Of a stretch of 64,000 nucleotides of DNA, positions 35,440 through 45,173 are shown one piece after another (position 1 is the stretch's first letter; the number at the start of each line of letters is the position of its first letter). The translations under genes were made by a program, and so were the position numbers. Where the stretch lies: NCBI RefSeq assembly GCF_030687145.1, contig NZ_CP117460.1, positions 3,720,001-3,784,000 on the forward strand, written 5' to 3'. The notes beneath the pieces were generated by a model. The model did not search any database and had not been told where the DNA came from. It saw nothing but the letters and a program-made list of their open reading frames with translations. This DNA is from Pseudomonas sp. FP1742. Its GTDB lineage: Bacteria; Pseudomonadota; Gammaproteobacteria; Pseudomonadales; Pseudomonadaceae.

Positions 35440-36375
35440 TCAGAAACTTTGGGAAACGCGCAAGGCGACGGTGTAGCCTTCGGCGCGGTTGCTCGCGCCC
35501 TGCTCTTTGTAGAGGTGCAGCCAGACCGGCGGAAGGCCCGGTTTGACGTAGCTCACCGCCGGTCCCACGGCCAGCACCCTGGCGCGATTGCCACTCGTCA
35601 GGCCCGGGGCGTCGTCATCGGTGAACTGACGGTAGTAGTACCCGCCGATACCGGCGGTCCAGGGGCCGAAGTGCTGGCCCACGGCGAACTCATGCCGGTA
35701 CTCCACGCCGTTCTTGTAGTCAGTGGCCGGGTTGCGCGTGTTGATGTCCACCTCGAAGCTCGATGACACCTCGAAGCCGGTGTCACTGATGTAAGTGGCA
35801 TTGACGATGGGGGAAAAAGTCCAGTGATTGAGCCCGGGGGAAATCAGCCGGTTCTTGTCGTAGTCGCCGGTAGGGGCCTGGATCTGAAACTGGGTGTTGA
35901 CGAACAGGTTGGGCGACAGGTTCCACTGCAGGATCAGCGGCAGAAACTGCACGTCTGCCAGGCGGAACGGATCGGCCTCGAGTTTCAACGGACCGCCCGG
36001 CGTCGGCACCTCCAGGGAAGCGTCCATCTTGAAGAAAGGCACCACCGTGCCGAAACCGTATTGGGCGCCGAGGACGCTGTAGTCCGTCATGCGCATATAG
36101 GCCAGGCCGATGGACAGCACGTCCAGGGAGAGATTGTTGTCCAGAGAACGACCGTGGCGGTCCTTCTGCACGTTGGCCGAATAGAAGGCCGTGCGCAGGC
36201 CCAGGGTGCCGAATGGCGTGGTCGGCGGCATCATCCCGGCGCCGAAGTCATAGACGCCCACTGCGGTGGTCGGCGCCCCGTTTTCAGTGGCCTGTGCGCT
36301 GGCGCACAGGCCGAACAGCCCCAGGGTGAATACAGTGACGCGGCTGATGCTTGAGTTGTTGTTCTTGTGATTCAT
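35440..36375 (-). CDS. SphA-family (MetA-pathway phenol-degradation type) outer-membrane protein
   Basis: A 311-residue secreted protein: the signal peptide ends near ASAQATENG, followed by a beta-barrel-like sequence (GVYDFGAGMMPP, QIQAPTGDYD, the YRHEFAVGQHFGPWTAGIGGYYY strand) and a terminal aromatic residue (RVSQSF). These features match the SphA / phenol MetA-pathway group, thought to assist passage of hydrophobic compounds through the outer membrane. GGGAGGGG precedes the ATG. It is first in the operon with MFS and amidase genes and lies just after an AraC regulator gene. Confidence 0.85.
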   Translation of the reverse strand: MNHKNNNSSISRVTVFTLGLFGLCASAQATENGAPTTAVGVYDFGAGMMPPTTPFGTLGLRTAFYSANVQKDRHGRSLDNNLSLDVLSIGLAYMRMTDYSVLGAQYGFGTVVPFFKMDASLEVPTPGGPLKLEADPFRLADVQFLPLILQWNLSPNLFVNTQFQIQAPTGDYDKNRLISPGLNHWTFSPIVNATYISDTGFEVSSSFEVDINTRNPATDYKNGVEYRHEFAVGQHFGPWTAGIGGYYYRQFTDDDAPGLTSGNRARVLAVGPAVSYVKPGLPPVWLHLYKEQGASNRAEGYTVALRVSQSF

Positions 36376-36453
36376 CGAATGCCCCTCCCAACCAAATGGT
36401 GTGGGCCATCCTAGTAACGACTCCGGTAGGCGGGTTATCCGTTTTCAGCACAG

Positions 36454-37437
36454 TTAATGGCGACGCAAGGTCTGTGAGGGCGTCTCTCCGAACAGTGTGC
36501 GGTAATCGCTGGCAAAGCGACTCAGGTGCCAGAAGCCCCAACGCGCCGCCACCTCTTGCACCCCATGTTCATGGGGGCTGTCACGCAGTTCACGGCGCAC
36601 TGCATTGAGGCGCAACGCCCTTAAATACGCCACCGGATTGATGCCCAGGGTTTCCTGGAAACAGTATTGGAGTTTGCGTCGGCTGGCGCCGATGTGATTG
36701 CACAGATCGAGGATCGACAACGGTTCGTCCAGATGCCCCAACGCGTATTCCCTGGCACGATCGACCATGCGTTTGCGCGCCGTCGGGTTAAGGGGCGCTG
36801 CCTGATCCGGCGCGACCAGCTCCAGCAGTTGCACCATCACGGCATCGCGAATGCCATGACGGATCGCCTCATAGCCCAGCAGGCTGTCGTGGCCCTGATC
36901 GGCAGCGGCCAGCTCGTCGAACAGCGCCGCCAACTCAGCCTGCACCGAGGAAGCCCCCAGACGGTAACACTTGGGAAGATCGGTAATTTGAAACCGGGCG
37001 CCCTGGCGCTCCAGCACATGTTCAAGGGCCTGGACTTCAACCGCCACCCCCAACAGATCCAGATGTTCGGGCGTGCGCAGATCGGGCAAGTGGTCACCAT
37101 GGGCCACCAACAGGCTCGACTCATGAATCGGATGCCCCGCACAAAACACCGCCCCCTGAGCGCTCAGCGGCACGCTGAAGGTGATGGCTCCCTTCCAGGC
37201 GCTGCCACTCTTGAGCATCGCCTGATTAGAGCGGTCGCGCGCCAGTTGCATCCATCCGGCGCGAAACTCGATCAACTCACCATCAAAACGCCCGGGCGTC
37301 AGCTGGTCATAGCGTACCTGCCAGCCGTCCATGTTCTGTGCGTGCTGATCGATGTCGTTGGTGCGATAACGATGAATCGCCGCAGTCATGTCCGGCGTAC
37401 CGGTGGCGCCTTCCACGCTAGGGTTATTGTTATTCAT
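36454..37437 (-). CDS. AraC-family regulator of the amidase/SphA operon
   Basis: A 327-residue regulator. The N-terminal two thirds are a ligand or regulatory domain without a recognised fold. The C-terminus has the double helix-turn-helix (LSILDLCNHIGASRRKLQYCFQETLGINPVAYLRALRLNAVRREL and VAARWGFWHLSRFASDYRTLFGETPSQTL), closest in style to EutR/FeaR-like proteins. ATG 37437 has AGGAAAGG directly upstream; the frame runs open to 37518 without similarity. It is transcribed toward the SphA-type gene with a gap of about 80 bases, so it probably controls that operon. Confidence 0.88.
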   Translation of the reverse strand: MNNNNPSVEGATGTPDMTAAIHRYRTNDIDQHAQNMDGWQVRYDQLTPGRFDGELIEFRAGWMQLARDRSNQAMLKSGSAWKGAITFSVPLSAQGAVFCAGHPIHESSLLVAHGDHLPDLRTPEHLDLLGVAVEVQALEHVLERQGARFQITDLPKCYRLGASSVQAELAALFDELAAADQGHDSLLGYEAIRHGIRDAVMVQLLELVAPDQAAPLNPTARKRMVDRAREYALGHLDEPLSILDLCNHIGASRRKLQYCFQETLGINPVAYLRALRLNAVRRELRDSPHEHGVQEVAARWGFWHLSRFASDYRTLFGETPSQTLRRH

Positions 37438-37581
37438 GGACCTTTCCTGTTGGGCACACAAGGCTTGCAGACTGTTGGGGAGGCAAGTTCCATTCCGCCG
37501 TAACAGGCATTGGCGCAATTGTGCCGAAAACGGCTAGTCGGTCCTCACTGCCCCCGTCCTCGTGTACCGCTTGCCGGGCTC

Positions 37582-40005
37582 TCAGCCCTCCTTGATCAAC
37601 TGCCCATGCCGGCTCGCTTCAGGCTTTTTTGCGAAGACCTTCTGCGGCAGCAGCAGCCAGGCCAAGGCCGGCAACAGGATCAAGGCACCGAGCATGTTCA
37701 CCAGGAACATGAACGCCAGCAGAATACCCATGTCGGCCTGGAACTTGATCGGTGAGAACGCCCAGGTCGACACCGCAACCGCCAGGGTCATGCCGGTCAG
37801 CAACACCACTTTGCCGGTGAACAACAGCGCCTGGTAATACGCCTGTGCCAGGGTGTCGCCGGCACGCATGCGGGCCAGAATCACACTCAAGACGTAGAGC
37901 GCGTAGTCGATGCCAATGCCCACGCCCAGTGCGATTACCGGCAGGGTCGCGACTTTCACCCCCATGCCCAGCCCCACCATCAGCGCCTCGCACAGAATCG
38001 AGGTGAGCATCAGCGGCAGCATCGCGCAAAGGGTTGCACGCCAGCTGCGGAAGGTCAGCAGGCACAACAGGCTGACCGCGCCGTAGACCCAGAACAGCAT
38101 TTCGCGCATGGATTTTTTCACCACGATATTGGTCGCGGCTTCGATCCCGGCGCTGCCGGCCGCCAGCATGAATTTGACCTCTGGCACCTGATGCTCGCTG
38201 ATGAATTTCTCGCTGGCCTCCACCACCCGATTCAGGGTATCGGCCTTGTGATCGGCCAGGTAAACGTACAGCGACAACATCGAGCAGCCCTGATTGAACA
38301 GCTCCCGCGGAGCACGGGTTTGCACGGCGCCCAGCGCACCGTCATTGGGGATCAGCTCATACCATTTGAAGTTGCCTTCGTTGTAACCAGCCGTGGCGAT
38401 TTTGCTCAGCGCCGCCATCGAGGTGGTCGACTCCACGCCGGGCAATTGCTCCAGTCGCCAGGCCAGCGCATCCACTGCCGACAGGCTCGCGTAGCGAGTG
38501 CACTGATCCTCCGGAGTCTTGATCATGACCACGAAAATATCCGAGCTGGCCGCATAGTTCTGGGTCATGAACAGCGCGTCGCGGTTGTAGCGCGAGTCAG
38601 CCCGCAACTCCGGAGCACCGGGATCGAGATCGCCGATCTTCAGGTGCAGGCTCACGGCAAAACCGAACGCTGCCAGCAGCAGACCGCCCAGCATGGCGCC
38701 CATGGCCCAGCGCTGTTGGGTGAACAAATCGAGCACGCGCCACAGCGGATGCTTGATCTGTGCCTGCAGTTCGGCGTTTTCCGAACTCAGGCTGCGTTGC
38801 GCCGCTGCCGGGCTGACACCGATATAGCTGAGCAGGATCGGCAACAAGATCAGGTTGGTGAAAATCAGCACCGCTACACCGAGACTGGCGGTGATCGCCA
38901 GATCCTGAATCACCCGGATATTGATCAGCAGCAACACCGCGAAGCCCACCGCATCACAGAGCAACGCGGTCATGCCGGCCGCGAACAGTCGGCGGAAGGT
39001 ATAACGCGCGGCCACCACCCGGTGGGTGCCGCGACCGACGTCCTGCATGATGCCGTTCATCTTCTGCGCACCATGGCTCATGCCAATGGCGAACACCAGA
39101 AACGGCACCAGCGCCGAGTAGGGGTCCAGCTCATAACCGAGGATGGCGAGCAGACCCAGCTGCCAGAGCACCGCCACCAGCGAACACGTCACCACCACCA
39201 GCGTGCTGCGCGCGCAACGGGTGTAGCCAAACAGCACCAACACTGTCACCAGTACCGCCACCACGAAGAACAGAAGCACCTGGGTCAGCCCCTCGATCAG
39301 GTCGCCGACAATCTTGGTGAAACCGGTGATGTGAATTCGCAGGTCGTCGCTCTGGTACTTGTCCCGCAGGGCTTCCAGTTTCCGGGAAAACTCGCCGTAG
39401 TCCAGAGCCTTGCCGGTCTGCGGACTGATGTCCAGCAACGGCACGAAGATCACGCTGGACTTGAAGTTGCCGGCCACCAATTGACCGACCTCACCGGAAC
39501 GGGCGACGTTGGTCCGCACCTGTTCGATACTGGCTGCCGAGCCATCGTAGTCGTCCGGGATCACGGTGCCGCCATCGAGCCCCTCTTCGGTCACGGCGGT
39601 CCAGCGCGTGGTCGGGGTCCATATCGATTTCATGTAGGGCCGATCGACACCCGGCAGCAGATAGAGCTCATCGTTGAGCCTGGCCAGGGTGTCGAGGTAG
39701 TCCTTGGTGAAAATACTGCCTTGCTTGACCTCCACGGCGATCCGCAGCGAGTTGCCCAGGCCGCTCAACTCACTGCGATTCTCCAGAAAGTTGGCGACAT
39801 AGGGATGCCCCGTGGGAATGGTTTTCTCATAACTGGCATTGATGCCGATGCGCGTGGCTTGCCAGCCGAGCACCAGCGTCACCAGCAGACACAGCAGGAT
39901 CACCAGTGGTCGATGGTTGAAGATCGCCCGCTCGGCGACGTTGCCCGACGCCTGGTCGAAGTCTGCCAGGCGGCCGATCACGGTTTGGGTTTTGTCGTCT
40001 TTCAA
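37582..40005 (-). CDS. MMPL/RND-family (HAE3-like) transporter
   Basis: A large inner-membrane pump of about 807 residues with two repeats, each of one helix, a periplasmic domain and five helices (first near residues 30-50, second near 455-475). Typical segments are the first-repeat SAL-VPFLVFAIGMSHGAQKMNG and the second-repeat ALGVGIGIDYALYVLSV. Such proteins move lipids, sterols or other hydrophobic molecules. The best start is TTG at 40005 with CAGGAG six bases upstream; an ATG at 40101 would add 32 non-conserved residues and overlap the preceding gene. It is the last gene of a DUF1302-DUF1329-BNR-MMPL set. Confidence 0.88.
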   Translation of the reverse strand: MKDDKTQTVIGRLADFDQASGNVAERAIFNHRPLVILLCLLVTLVLGWQATRIGINASYEKTIPTGHPYVANFLENRSELSGLGNSLRIAVEVKQGSIFTKDYLDTLARLNDELYLLPGVDRPYMKSIWTPTTRWTAVTEEGLDGGTVIPDDYDGSAASIEQVRTNVARSGEVGQLVAGNFKSSVIFVPLLDISPQTGKALDYGEFSRKLEALRDKYQSDDLRIHITGFTKIVGDLIEGLTQVLLFFVVAVLVTVLVLFGYTRCARSTLVVVTCSLVAVLWQLGLLAILGYELDPYSALVPFLVFAIGMSHGAQKMNGIMQDVGRGTHRVVAARYTFRRLFAAGMTALLCDAVGFAVLLLINIRVIQDLAITASLGVAVLIFTNLILLPILLSYIGVSPAAAQRSLSSENAELQAQIKHPLWRVLDLFTQQRWAMGAMLGGLLLAAFGFAVSLHLKIGDLDPGAPELRADSRYNRDALFMTQNYAASSDIFVVMIKTPEDQCTRYASLSAVDALAWRLEQLPGVESTTSMAALSKIATAGYNEGNFKWYELIPNDGALGAVQTRAPRELFNQGCSMLSLYVYLADHKADTLNRVVEASEKFISEHQVPEVKFMLAAGSAGIEAATNIVVKKSMREMLFWVYGAVSLLCLLTFRSWRATLCAMLPLMLTSILCEALMVGLGMGVKVATLPVIALGVGIGIDYALYVLSVILARMRAGDTLAQAYYQALLFTGKVVLLTGMTLAVAVSTWAFSPIKFQADMGILLAFMFLVNMLGALILLPALAWLLLPQKVFAKKPEASRHGQLIKEG

Positions 40006-40057
40006 GTCTGACTCCTGTTGCACGGGCCGTGGCCCGATAGCGCTGCACCGTGAAGAT

Positions 40058-41158
40058 TCAAGGTTTGCCAGAGGCTCGTGGATCCTGGTCAGCGGCCACA
40101 CCGCTCAAACCAACGCTGGCCAGACTGCCATCGGCCGCCTGTTGCACGGCAGCGACAGTCCCGCCGCTGCGGCTCTGGCGTTTGTCGAAGCTACGACCCT
40201 GGTCATGGCTGAATAAAAGCTCGCCGCCCTGGCTGGCCAACAGCAGGCTGCCATCGCGCAGTTCGATGGCGCTCGCCAGTGTTGATTCGATGCCGGTGTC
40301 GAGGCGTCGCCAACTGCCGCCACGGTCATCGGACCACCAGGCGTTACCGCGCAAACCATAGGCAATCAAGGCGCCGCCGCGGGTGCCGAACAGGCCGAAA
40401 AAGCTGCCTTCATAAGGTGACTTCAAGGCCTGGAATGAATGCCCGGCATCGGTCGAACGCAACAGCAAACCGCGCTCCCCCACCAGCAGCAAATCGTTGC
40501 CCGAGACACGGATGCCGTACAGGTTCAGGCCTTGCGGATTGTCCACATGCTGCATCCACGGCTGCCAGCTTCGCCCGCCGTCGTCGGTGCGGTAGATCTG
40601 GTTGTAGGCGCCAACGACGTAGCCGTGCAGGCGGTCACTGAAGTACAGGTCGAGAAACGGTTTGTCCGGTCCGTCGTCGAGCATCTGCCGTGCCTGCGCC
40701 AGGTTGCCGGCGCCGCCCGGTTGATTGGCATCGCGCTCAGCGGCTTGCACCGCCAGCGCGGCGGCGCGCTCACCGTCGAGTTGCTTGTGCCAGGTTTCAC
40801 CGCCGTCCTCGGTGTGCAACACCACGCCCAGATGACCGACCGCCCAACCCTGCTCGGCATCGACGAACTGCACCGCCGTCAGGCTGACGCTGACCGGCAC
40901 ACTGGCCTGGCGCCAATTTCTTCCAGCGTCATCCGAAAGCAGTACGATCCCGCGCTCGCCGACCGCCACCAGCCGCTCGCCGGCCCGGGTCAGCCCGAGC
41001 AATGCCGCGCGCTGGGCCTTGGCGGTCGGCAGTGCCGGCTGCTGCAGTACCGCAAACGTGCTCGCCTGGGCGTTGAACACACACGCCATCAACCCCAATG
41101 CCAGGACGCAGGCGCCCCGGCGCAGGCCGAAGCCCGCATAGCGTTTTTGCCCCATCAT
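40058..41158 (-). CDS. YCF48/BNR-repeat periplasmic protein
   Basis: A 366-residue secreted protein with signal peptide (cleavage near VFNAQASTF) and repeated beta-propeller units containing the DDAGRNW, TEDGGETW, TDDGGRSW, STDAGHSF and SDDRGGSW Asp-box motifs. It resembles photosystem-assembly YCF48-like proteins, which in proteobacteria accompany DUF1302, DUF1329 and MMPL genes. The function in the transport set is not known; a periplasmic scaffold is plausible. Confidence 0.87.
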   Translation of the reverse strand: MMGQKRYAGFGLRRGACVLALGLMACVFNAQASTFAVLQQPALPTAKAQRAALLGLTRAGERLVAVGERGIVLLSDDAGRNWRQASVPVSVSLTAVQFVDAEQGWAVGHLGVVLHTEDGGETWHKQLDGERAAALAVQAAERDANQPGGAGNLAQARQMLDDGPDKPFLDLYFSDRLHGYVVGAYNQIYRTDDGGRSWQPWMQHVDNPQGLNLYGIRVSGNDLLLVGERGLLLRSTDAGHSFQALKSPYEGSFFGLFGTRGGALIAYGLRGNAWWSDDRGGSWRRLDTGIESTLASAIELRDGSLLLASQGGELLFSHDQGRSFDKRQSRSGGTVAAVQQAADGSLASVGLSGVAADQDPRASGKP

Positions 41159-41228
41159 GTTTTTATCCCACTCGCAAAGTCACAGGCGACCGCAGCGCGC
41201 ACCTTCACCCGCCGCAGCCTCCTCAGGT

Positions 41229-42590
41229 TCAACGCATGTTTTCGTTGGCCATGGCGTCCGGCGTGAAATAGGACGCCGAAGGTTTCGCGACTTTCTGGTA
41301 CTGGACCGCCAGATCGTTGCTCGAGGAGTTGAGGAAGTAGGCGCCGGTGTCGAGGTTGTAGCTGCCCCACATGACCTGCGCGGTGAGGGCTGGCAGGTCC
41401 GGCGCCAGCAGCGTCAGTGAATACATCTGCCGTCCGAGTTTGCCCTGGGCGTCATACCCGTCGGCCATCAGGATCTGCCAGGAGTCTTCGTCGATGTAGT
41501 AGGTACGACGCGGCACCACATGGCGCTTGCCGGATTTGAGCGTGGCCTCGACCACCCAGACCCGATGCTTCTCCCAACGCACCAGGTCAGGATTGAGGAA
41601 GTCCTGTTTGACCAGGTCGTCGCTCTTGGCCAGGGCGGCGCGGTTATTGTTGTAGGCAACGATCAGTTCTTTCTTGCCCATCAGCTTGAGGTCATAGCGA
41701 TCGGTAGGCCCGAACAGCATGAACGCTTCGTCGAACAGACCGACCCCCGAGGTCACGAAGTCCGGGGTGTCGTAGGCAATGTTCGGCGCCCGACGCACCC
41801 GGCGCTGGCCGACCAGATACTGCCAGGCCGCACGGTTGGCCGGGTCCAGGTCCCAATGGGTCATCAGGCCTTCGCCGGCCTTGGACGACGGCAACTCGGT
41901 CAGCAGCTTGCCCACCAGGTACTTGCCGGAAAAGTTTTCCAGGCTGCCGTCTTCAACGTAGTAGGGAAACTGGTAGGTGTACTGGGCGCGGGTCGCCTGG
42001 ACTTTCTTGCCGCCGGCGGTCATCAGCCAGGTATCGAAAGGCGAACTGATGGTGTCGCCGCCCTGCCAGGACAATCGATAATTCCACAGCACTTGCGTAC
42101 CGTTTTCCGGGATCGGGAACGGGATGCCGCCATAGGCGCCGGTGACTTTCTCGCTCGCCACGTCCAGCGTGGCGCGAGTGGCATTCTTGCCGGTATTGTC
42201 ATACACCCATTGCGGAGCCGCCGCCGAGCGATGGGTCGGGTAGACGTCCAGGCGATAGTCCGGGTATTTCTTCAGCAGCAGTTTGGTGCCTTCGGCCAGT
42301 ACATTGGCGTACTGCTCCATGTTCGAGGCCTTGATCGAATACAGCGGTTTTTCACCGGCGAATGGATCGGGACGTTTGTCACCTGGCTTGTAGCCAGGCG
42401 CGACCTTGGTGTAGCCGCCTTGCCAGGCCGGGATGCTGCCATCGGCGTTGCCGGCGCGCTCGCCACCAAGGGGTGTCAGTTCAGTCTTCAAGCGTACAGC
42501 CTGCTCAGGCGACACGGCCGCCTGCGCCAGGCTCATGCCGGCAAGGGCCAGGGTGAGGACGCAAGTGTTGAGAAATGCTTTGTTCTGCAT
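41229..42590 (-). CDS. DUF1329 family outer-membrane-associated protein (LolB-like fold)
   Basis: A 453-residue secreted protein with signal peptide (ALAGMSLAQAAVSPEQA) followed by the DUF1329 signature LTPLGGERAGNADGSIPAW, the GYKPGDKRPDPFAGEKPLYSI segment and a C-terminal half rich in WVVEATLK/DEDSW strands. DUF1329 proteins regularly pair with DUF1302 and an MMPL pump. They are thought to bind and hand on hydrophobic molecules across the periplasm. AAGGTGGA precedes the ATG. The gap to the DUF1302 gene is 15 bases. Confidence 0.9.
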   Translation of the reverse strand: MQNKAFLNTCVLTLALAGMSLAQAAVSPEQAVRLKTELTPLGGERAGNADGSIPAWQGGYTKVAPGYKPGDKRPDPFAGEKPLYSIKASNMEQYANVLAEGTKLLLKKYPDYRLDVYPTHRSAAAPQWVYDNTGKNATRATLDVASEKVTGAYGGIPFPIPENGTQVLWNYRLSWQGGDTISSPFDTWLMTAGGKKVQATRAQYTYQFPYYVEDGSLENFSGKYLVGKLLTELPSSKAGEGLMTHWDLDPANRAAWQYLVGQRRVRRAPNIAYDTPDFVTSGVGLFDEAFMLFGPTDRYDLKLMGKKELIVAYNNNRAALAKSDDLVKQDFLNPDLVRWEKHRVWVVEATLKSGKRHVVPRRTYYIDEDSWQILMADGYDAQGKLGRQMYSLTLLAPDLPALTAQVMWGSYNLDTGAYFLNSSSNDLAVQYQKVAKPSASYFTPDAMANENMR

Positions 42591-42605
42591 GGCGAATCCA
42601 CCTTA

Positions 42606-44255
42606 TTAGAATGAGGTTTTCACGTAGAGCGAGACGAAGTCGCGGTCGGCCAACGACTGCCCGTAACTGAAATTGCCGTCCTCGCGCAGCCCGGCTTTTG
42701 GGGCACCGAAGAAGTTCACGTAGTTCAGGCCGACATCCCAGCGCTGCAGGTAGGTGGCCTTGAGCCCGACACTCCAGTCGCCGGAATGGGTATTGCCGAA
42801 ACCCGATTTGTTGACCGCCGAAGAGCGCCCATCGAGTACCACACCCATGCCGATCGGCACGGTCAGGTCGATCCCGTCGACAATCTGGAAGTACGCCGGC
42901 TCCACCAATACCCGCAGCGCCGTGGCATCGCGGGTGGTGTTGGCATCCAGCGCGGCGGCGTTCTCGGTCACGCTCAGGGTGCGGTTCCAGGCCAGCTCGG
43001 CCAGTGCCGAGCCGCCGTCCCAAAATGCGGTGGGCGATAACAGGTAAATCGCCGACAGGTTGGCGTGAGCGGTTTTGCCCCTGGCAAACAGTGAGTTATC
43101 GTCGCCATCGGCCGCCACGCCAGGGTTCACCACTTGCAGATTGCTCACCAGCGGCGCGTTCCAGCGCACGGAGGTTTCACCGGCAAAGTTGAACGGCCCA
43201 TAAGCGGTGGAGAAGCTGACGCCGGCAGTCTTGATGTCTTCGGCGTAGACCTGACGATAGGAACTCAGGATCGGCAACCCGGTGGCGGCCGCAGCCGTAC
43301 CGTCGAGGTAGGCGTACAGGCCAGTCGGGGTTTTGTCGTGATACTGCGCAGCGTAGAAACCCAGCTCCAGCTCGGTGCCGGTCGGCTTGAAGCGGATCTG
43401 CATACCGCCCTGCCCCGAATTTCGCGGTTTCAAATCGCCGCCATTCACCGTGTCGTTGCCGAACACTTCGCGCAGTGAACCGCTACCGTAACCGATGGCA
43501 TCGACATCACTCAGGTAGCTGCCGGCGCCGGGCACATTGGAGCGTTCCCACTCGAACTGGTAGTAAGCGCCCACCGACAACTGCGGGTTGATCTGCAACT
43601 GCCCGGAGATTTGATTGACCGGACGCAGGATCTCCTTGAACTGGGTCCCCGGCACGCTGAGCAACTTGACCACATCGGTCGGCCCTTGGGCATTGGCAAT
43701 GCCGTTGCCACCGTAGAACAGGCTTTCGCCATAAATCAGACTGTGCCGGCCCAGGCGCATCACGCCCTGGGAGTCTTCACCGAGATCACCGCGCAGGAAC
43801 ACGAAGGCGTCGAGAATTTCCGCGTCGCGACCGTGGAGCTTGCGGGTTTCGCTGAGGAAATGCGTTTGCTCGCTGCTGTCGGTGTCCTTGTTGTAGATAT
43901 CGTCGTACCAGGCTGCGCCGCTCACGCGCAGCCCATAGTTTTGCCGGCTGAGGTCCATTTCGGAAAACAGGTCCAGACGATTGGAGACCAGGCCACTGCT
44001 GAAGTTTTTATCGCCCTGACTCTGGATCGAGGGATACAGGCCGTTGGCGGTCGGTGCGTTGACCAATCGGCTGTCCTGCCCCTGAAGACGCCAGGCCTGG
44101 CTGTACTTGATGGTGTTGTCCCAACGCAGTTTCCAGTCGGAATCACCAAGGTCCATTTGCATGGCCTCGACCCTTTCGACCATCACACCGGCGCTGCATA
44201 ACGCCAGAAACAAGGCGCACTGCTTGAAACGAAAGCAACGTTTAACGTTGTCCAT
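42606..44255 (-). CDS. DUF1302 family outer-membrane protein
   Basis: A 549-residue protein with signal peptide (ALCSAGVMVERVEA) and the DUF1302 start WKLRWDNTIKYSQAWRLQGQDSRL. The rest is predicted beta barrel with alternating strands and ends in the aromatic FVSLYVKTSF typical of outer-membrane insertion. It probably forms the outer-membrane channel for the hydrophobic substrate handled by DUF1329 and MMPL proteins. GAGGAG lies seven bases before the ATG. Confidence 0.9.
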   Translation of the reverse strand: MDNVKRCFRFKQCALFLALCSAGVMVERVEAMQMDLGDSDWKLRWDNTIKYSQAWRLQGQDSRLVNAPTANGLYPSIQSQGDKNFSSGLVSNRLDLFSEMDLSRQNYGLRVSGAAWYDDIYNKDTDSSEQTHFLSETRKLHGRDAEILDAFVFLRGDLGEDSQGVMRLGRHSLIYGESLFYGGNGIANAQGPTDVVKLLSVPGTQFKEILRPVNQISGQLQINPQLSVGAYYQFEWERSNVPGAGSYLSDVDAIGYGSGSLREVFGNDTVNGGDLKPRNSGQGGMQIRFKPTGTELELGFYAAQYHDKTPTGLYAYLDGTAAAATGLPILSSYRQVYAEDIKTAGVSFSTAYGPFNFAGETSVRWNAPLVSNLQVVNPGVAADGDDNSLFARGKTAHANLSAIYLLSPTAFWDGGSALAELAWNRTLSVTENAAALDANTTRDATALRVLVEPAYFQIVDGIDLTVPIGMGVVLDGRSSAVNKSGFGNTHSGDWSVGLKATYLQRWDVGLNYVNFFGAPKAGLREDGNFSYGQSLADRDFVSLYVKTSF

Positions 44256-44301
44256 GGACGCTCCTCATTATTTTTATTTTTGGCATGGCTTCGCCACAGG
44301 T

Positions 44302-44317
44302 AGCGGCTTGCGCCGCT
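44302..44317. repeat. Hairpin between calA and the DUF1302 gene
   Basis: AGCGGC and GCCGCT form a perfect six-base stem with a TTGC loop in the 79-base gap inside the operon. There is no T-run. It could set relative expression of the dehydrogenase and transport parts of the transcript. Confidence 0.4.
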
Positions 44318-44334
44318 GTCTACAGGTGTGCATT

Positions 44335-45102
44335 TCAGATGTAGGTGGAGGCCAATCCGCCATCGACGGCCAGGTTGACGCCGTTGATCCAGCGCGACTC
44401 GTCGGCACACAGGAAAGCGATCACCGCCGCTACCTCATCGGCATAAGCGGGGCGTTTCATGCGATGGGCATCGGCCTGGGTTCGGGCCTCACCGAGCATG
44501 CTCACGAAGTCGCCGAGGATCGGTGTGAAAACCGGACCTGGCGCGACGCTGTTCATGCGCACTGAATGTTCGAGAAACCAGGGTTGGGCCTGCAGGTAAT
44601 TCCAAACGATCAAGGCTTCCTTGAAATACTGGTAGCAGGTCTGGTCCGGTACCGGGTGCTCGGCCAGCCAGGCCTGCCCGGCGGCGAAACCTTCGATGCG
44701 CGCCAGTGCCTTGTGCTGTTCCAGACGTAACGGCCACTCGGCGCCGAGGATCGAGGCGATATTGACGATGCTGCCGCCTGCGTTGATGCGTGGCAGCAAC
44801 GCGCTGCTCAAGTGGCGCAATCCCAGGTAGTTGACCCGCGCCAGCAGTTGCGGGTTTGCAGTGCCCGGCACCCCGGCGATATTGCACAGGCTGTCGATCC
44901 GTGCCGGTAGCTGCGCCAGCAACCGGTCGATGTTCTCGGCACTGCTCAGATCGCCCTGAACAAAACCATCCAGGGTCATGTGCGGCGCCTTCAGGTCCAC
45001 GCCAATCACGTGGGCGCCGTGGCTGCGCAGCAGGCTTGCCGTGGCCGCGCCGATACCCGAAGAGACGCCGGTCACCAGCACAATCTTGTTGTCGAGTTTC
45101 AT
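44335..45102 (-). CDS. calA: Coniferyl alcohol dehydrogenase (SDR family)
   Basis: NAD-dependent short-chain dehydrogenase that oxidises coniferyl alcohol to coniferaldehyde. The cofactor motif is TGVSSGIG near residues 11-18, the catalytic YxxxK is YQYFK, and the preceding serine lies in NIASILGAEW. The segments CNIAGVPGT, YFKEALIVW, MNSVAPGPVFTPIL and DESRWINGVNLAVDGGLAS closely follow CalA of Pseudomonas sp. HR199, and the length of 255 residues is the same. It is co-transcribed with the aldehyde dehydrogenase just upstream. Confidence 0.9.
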   Translation of the reverse strand: MKLDNKIVLVTGVSSGIGAATASLLRSHGAHVIGVDLKAPHMTLDGFVQGDLSSAENIDRLLAQLPARIDSLCNIAGVPGTANPQLLARVNYLGLRHLSSALLPRINAGGSIVNIASILGAEWPLRLEQHKALARIEGFAAGQAWLAEHPVPDQTCYQYFKEALIVWNYLQAQPWFLEHSVRMNSVAPGPVFTPILGDFVSMLGEARTQADAHRMKRPAYADEVAAVIAFLCADESRWINGVNLAVDGGLASTYI

Positions 45103-45173
45103 GTTGAGTCCTCTTATTATTTTTGTGTACTCGGTGAGCCGACCTACCTTGTCGGCCCGGAAAAACCGGCCCG

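Noticed and set aside
38191..40011. 606-residue plus-strand open frame
   Set aside because: Antisense to the MMPL pump gene, whose protein has clear membrane and family motifs. The plus-strand product is His/Gln-rich nonsense, as expected from GC-rich codon shadows.
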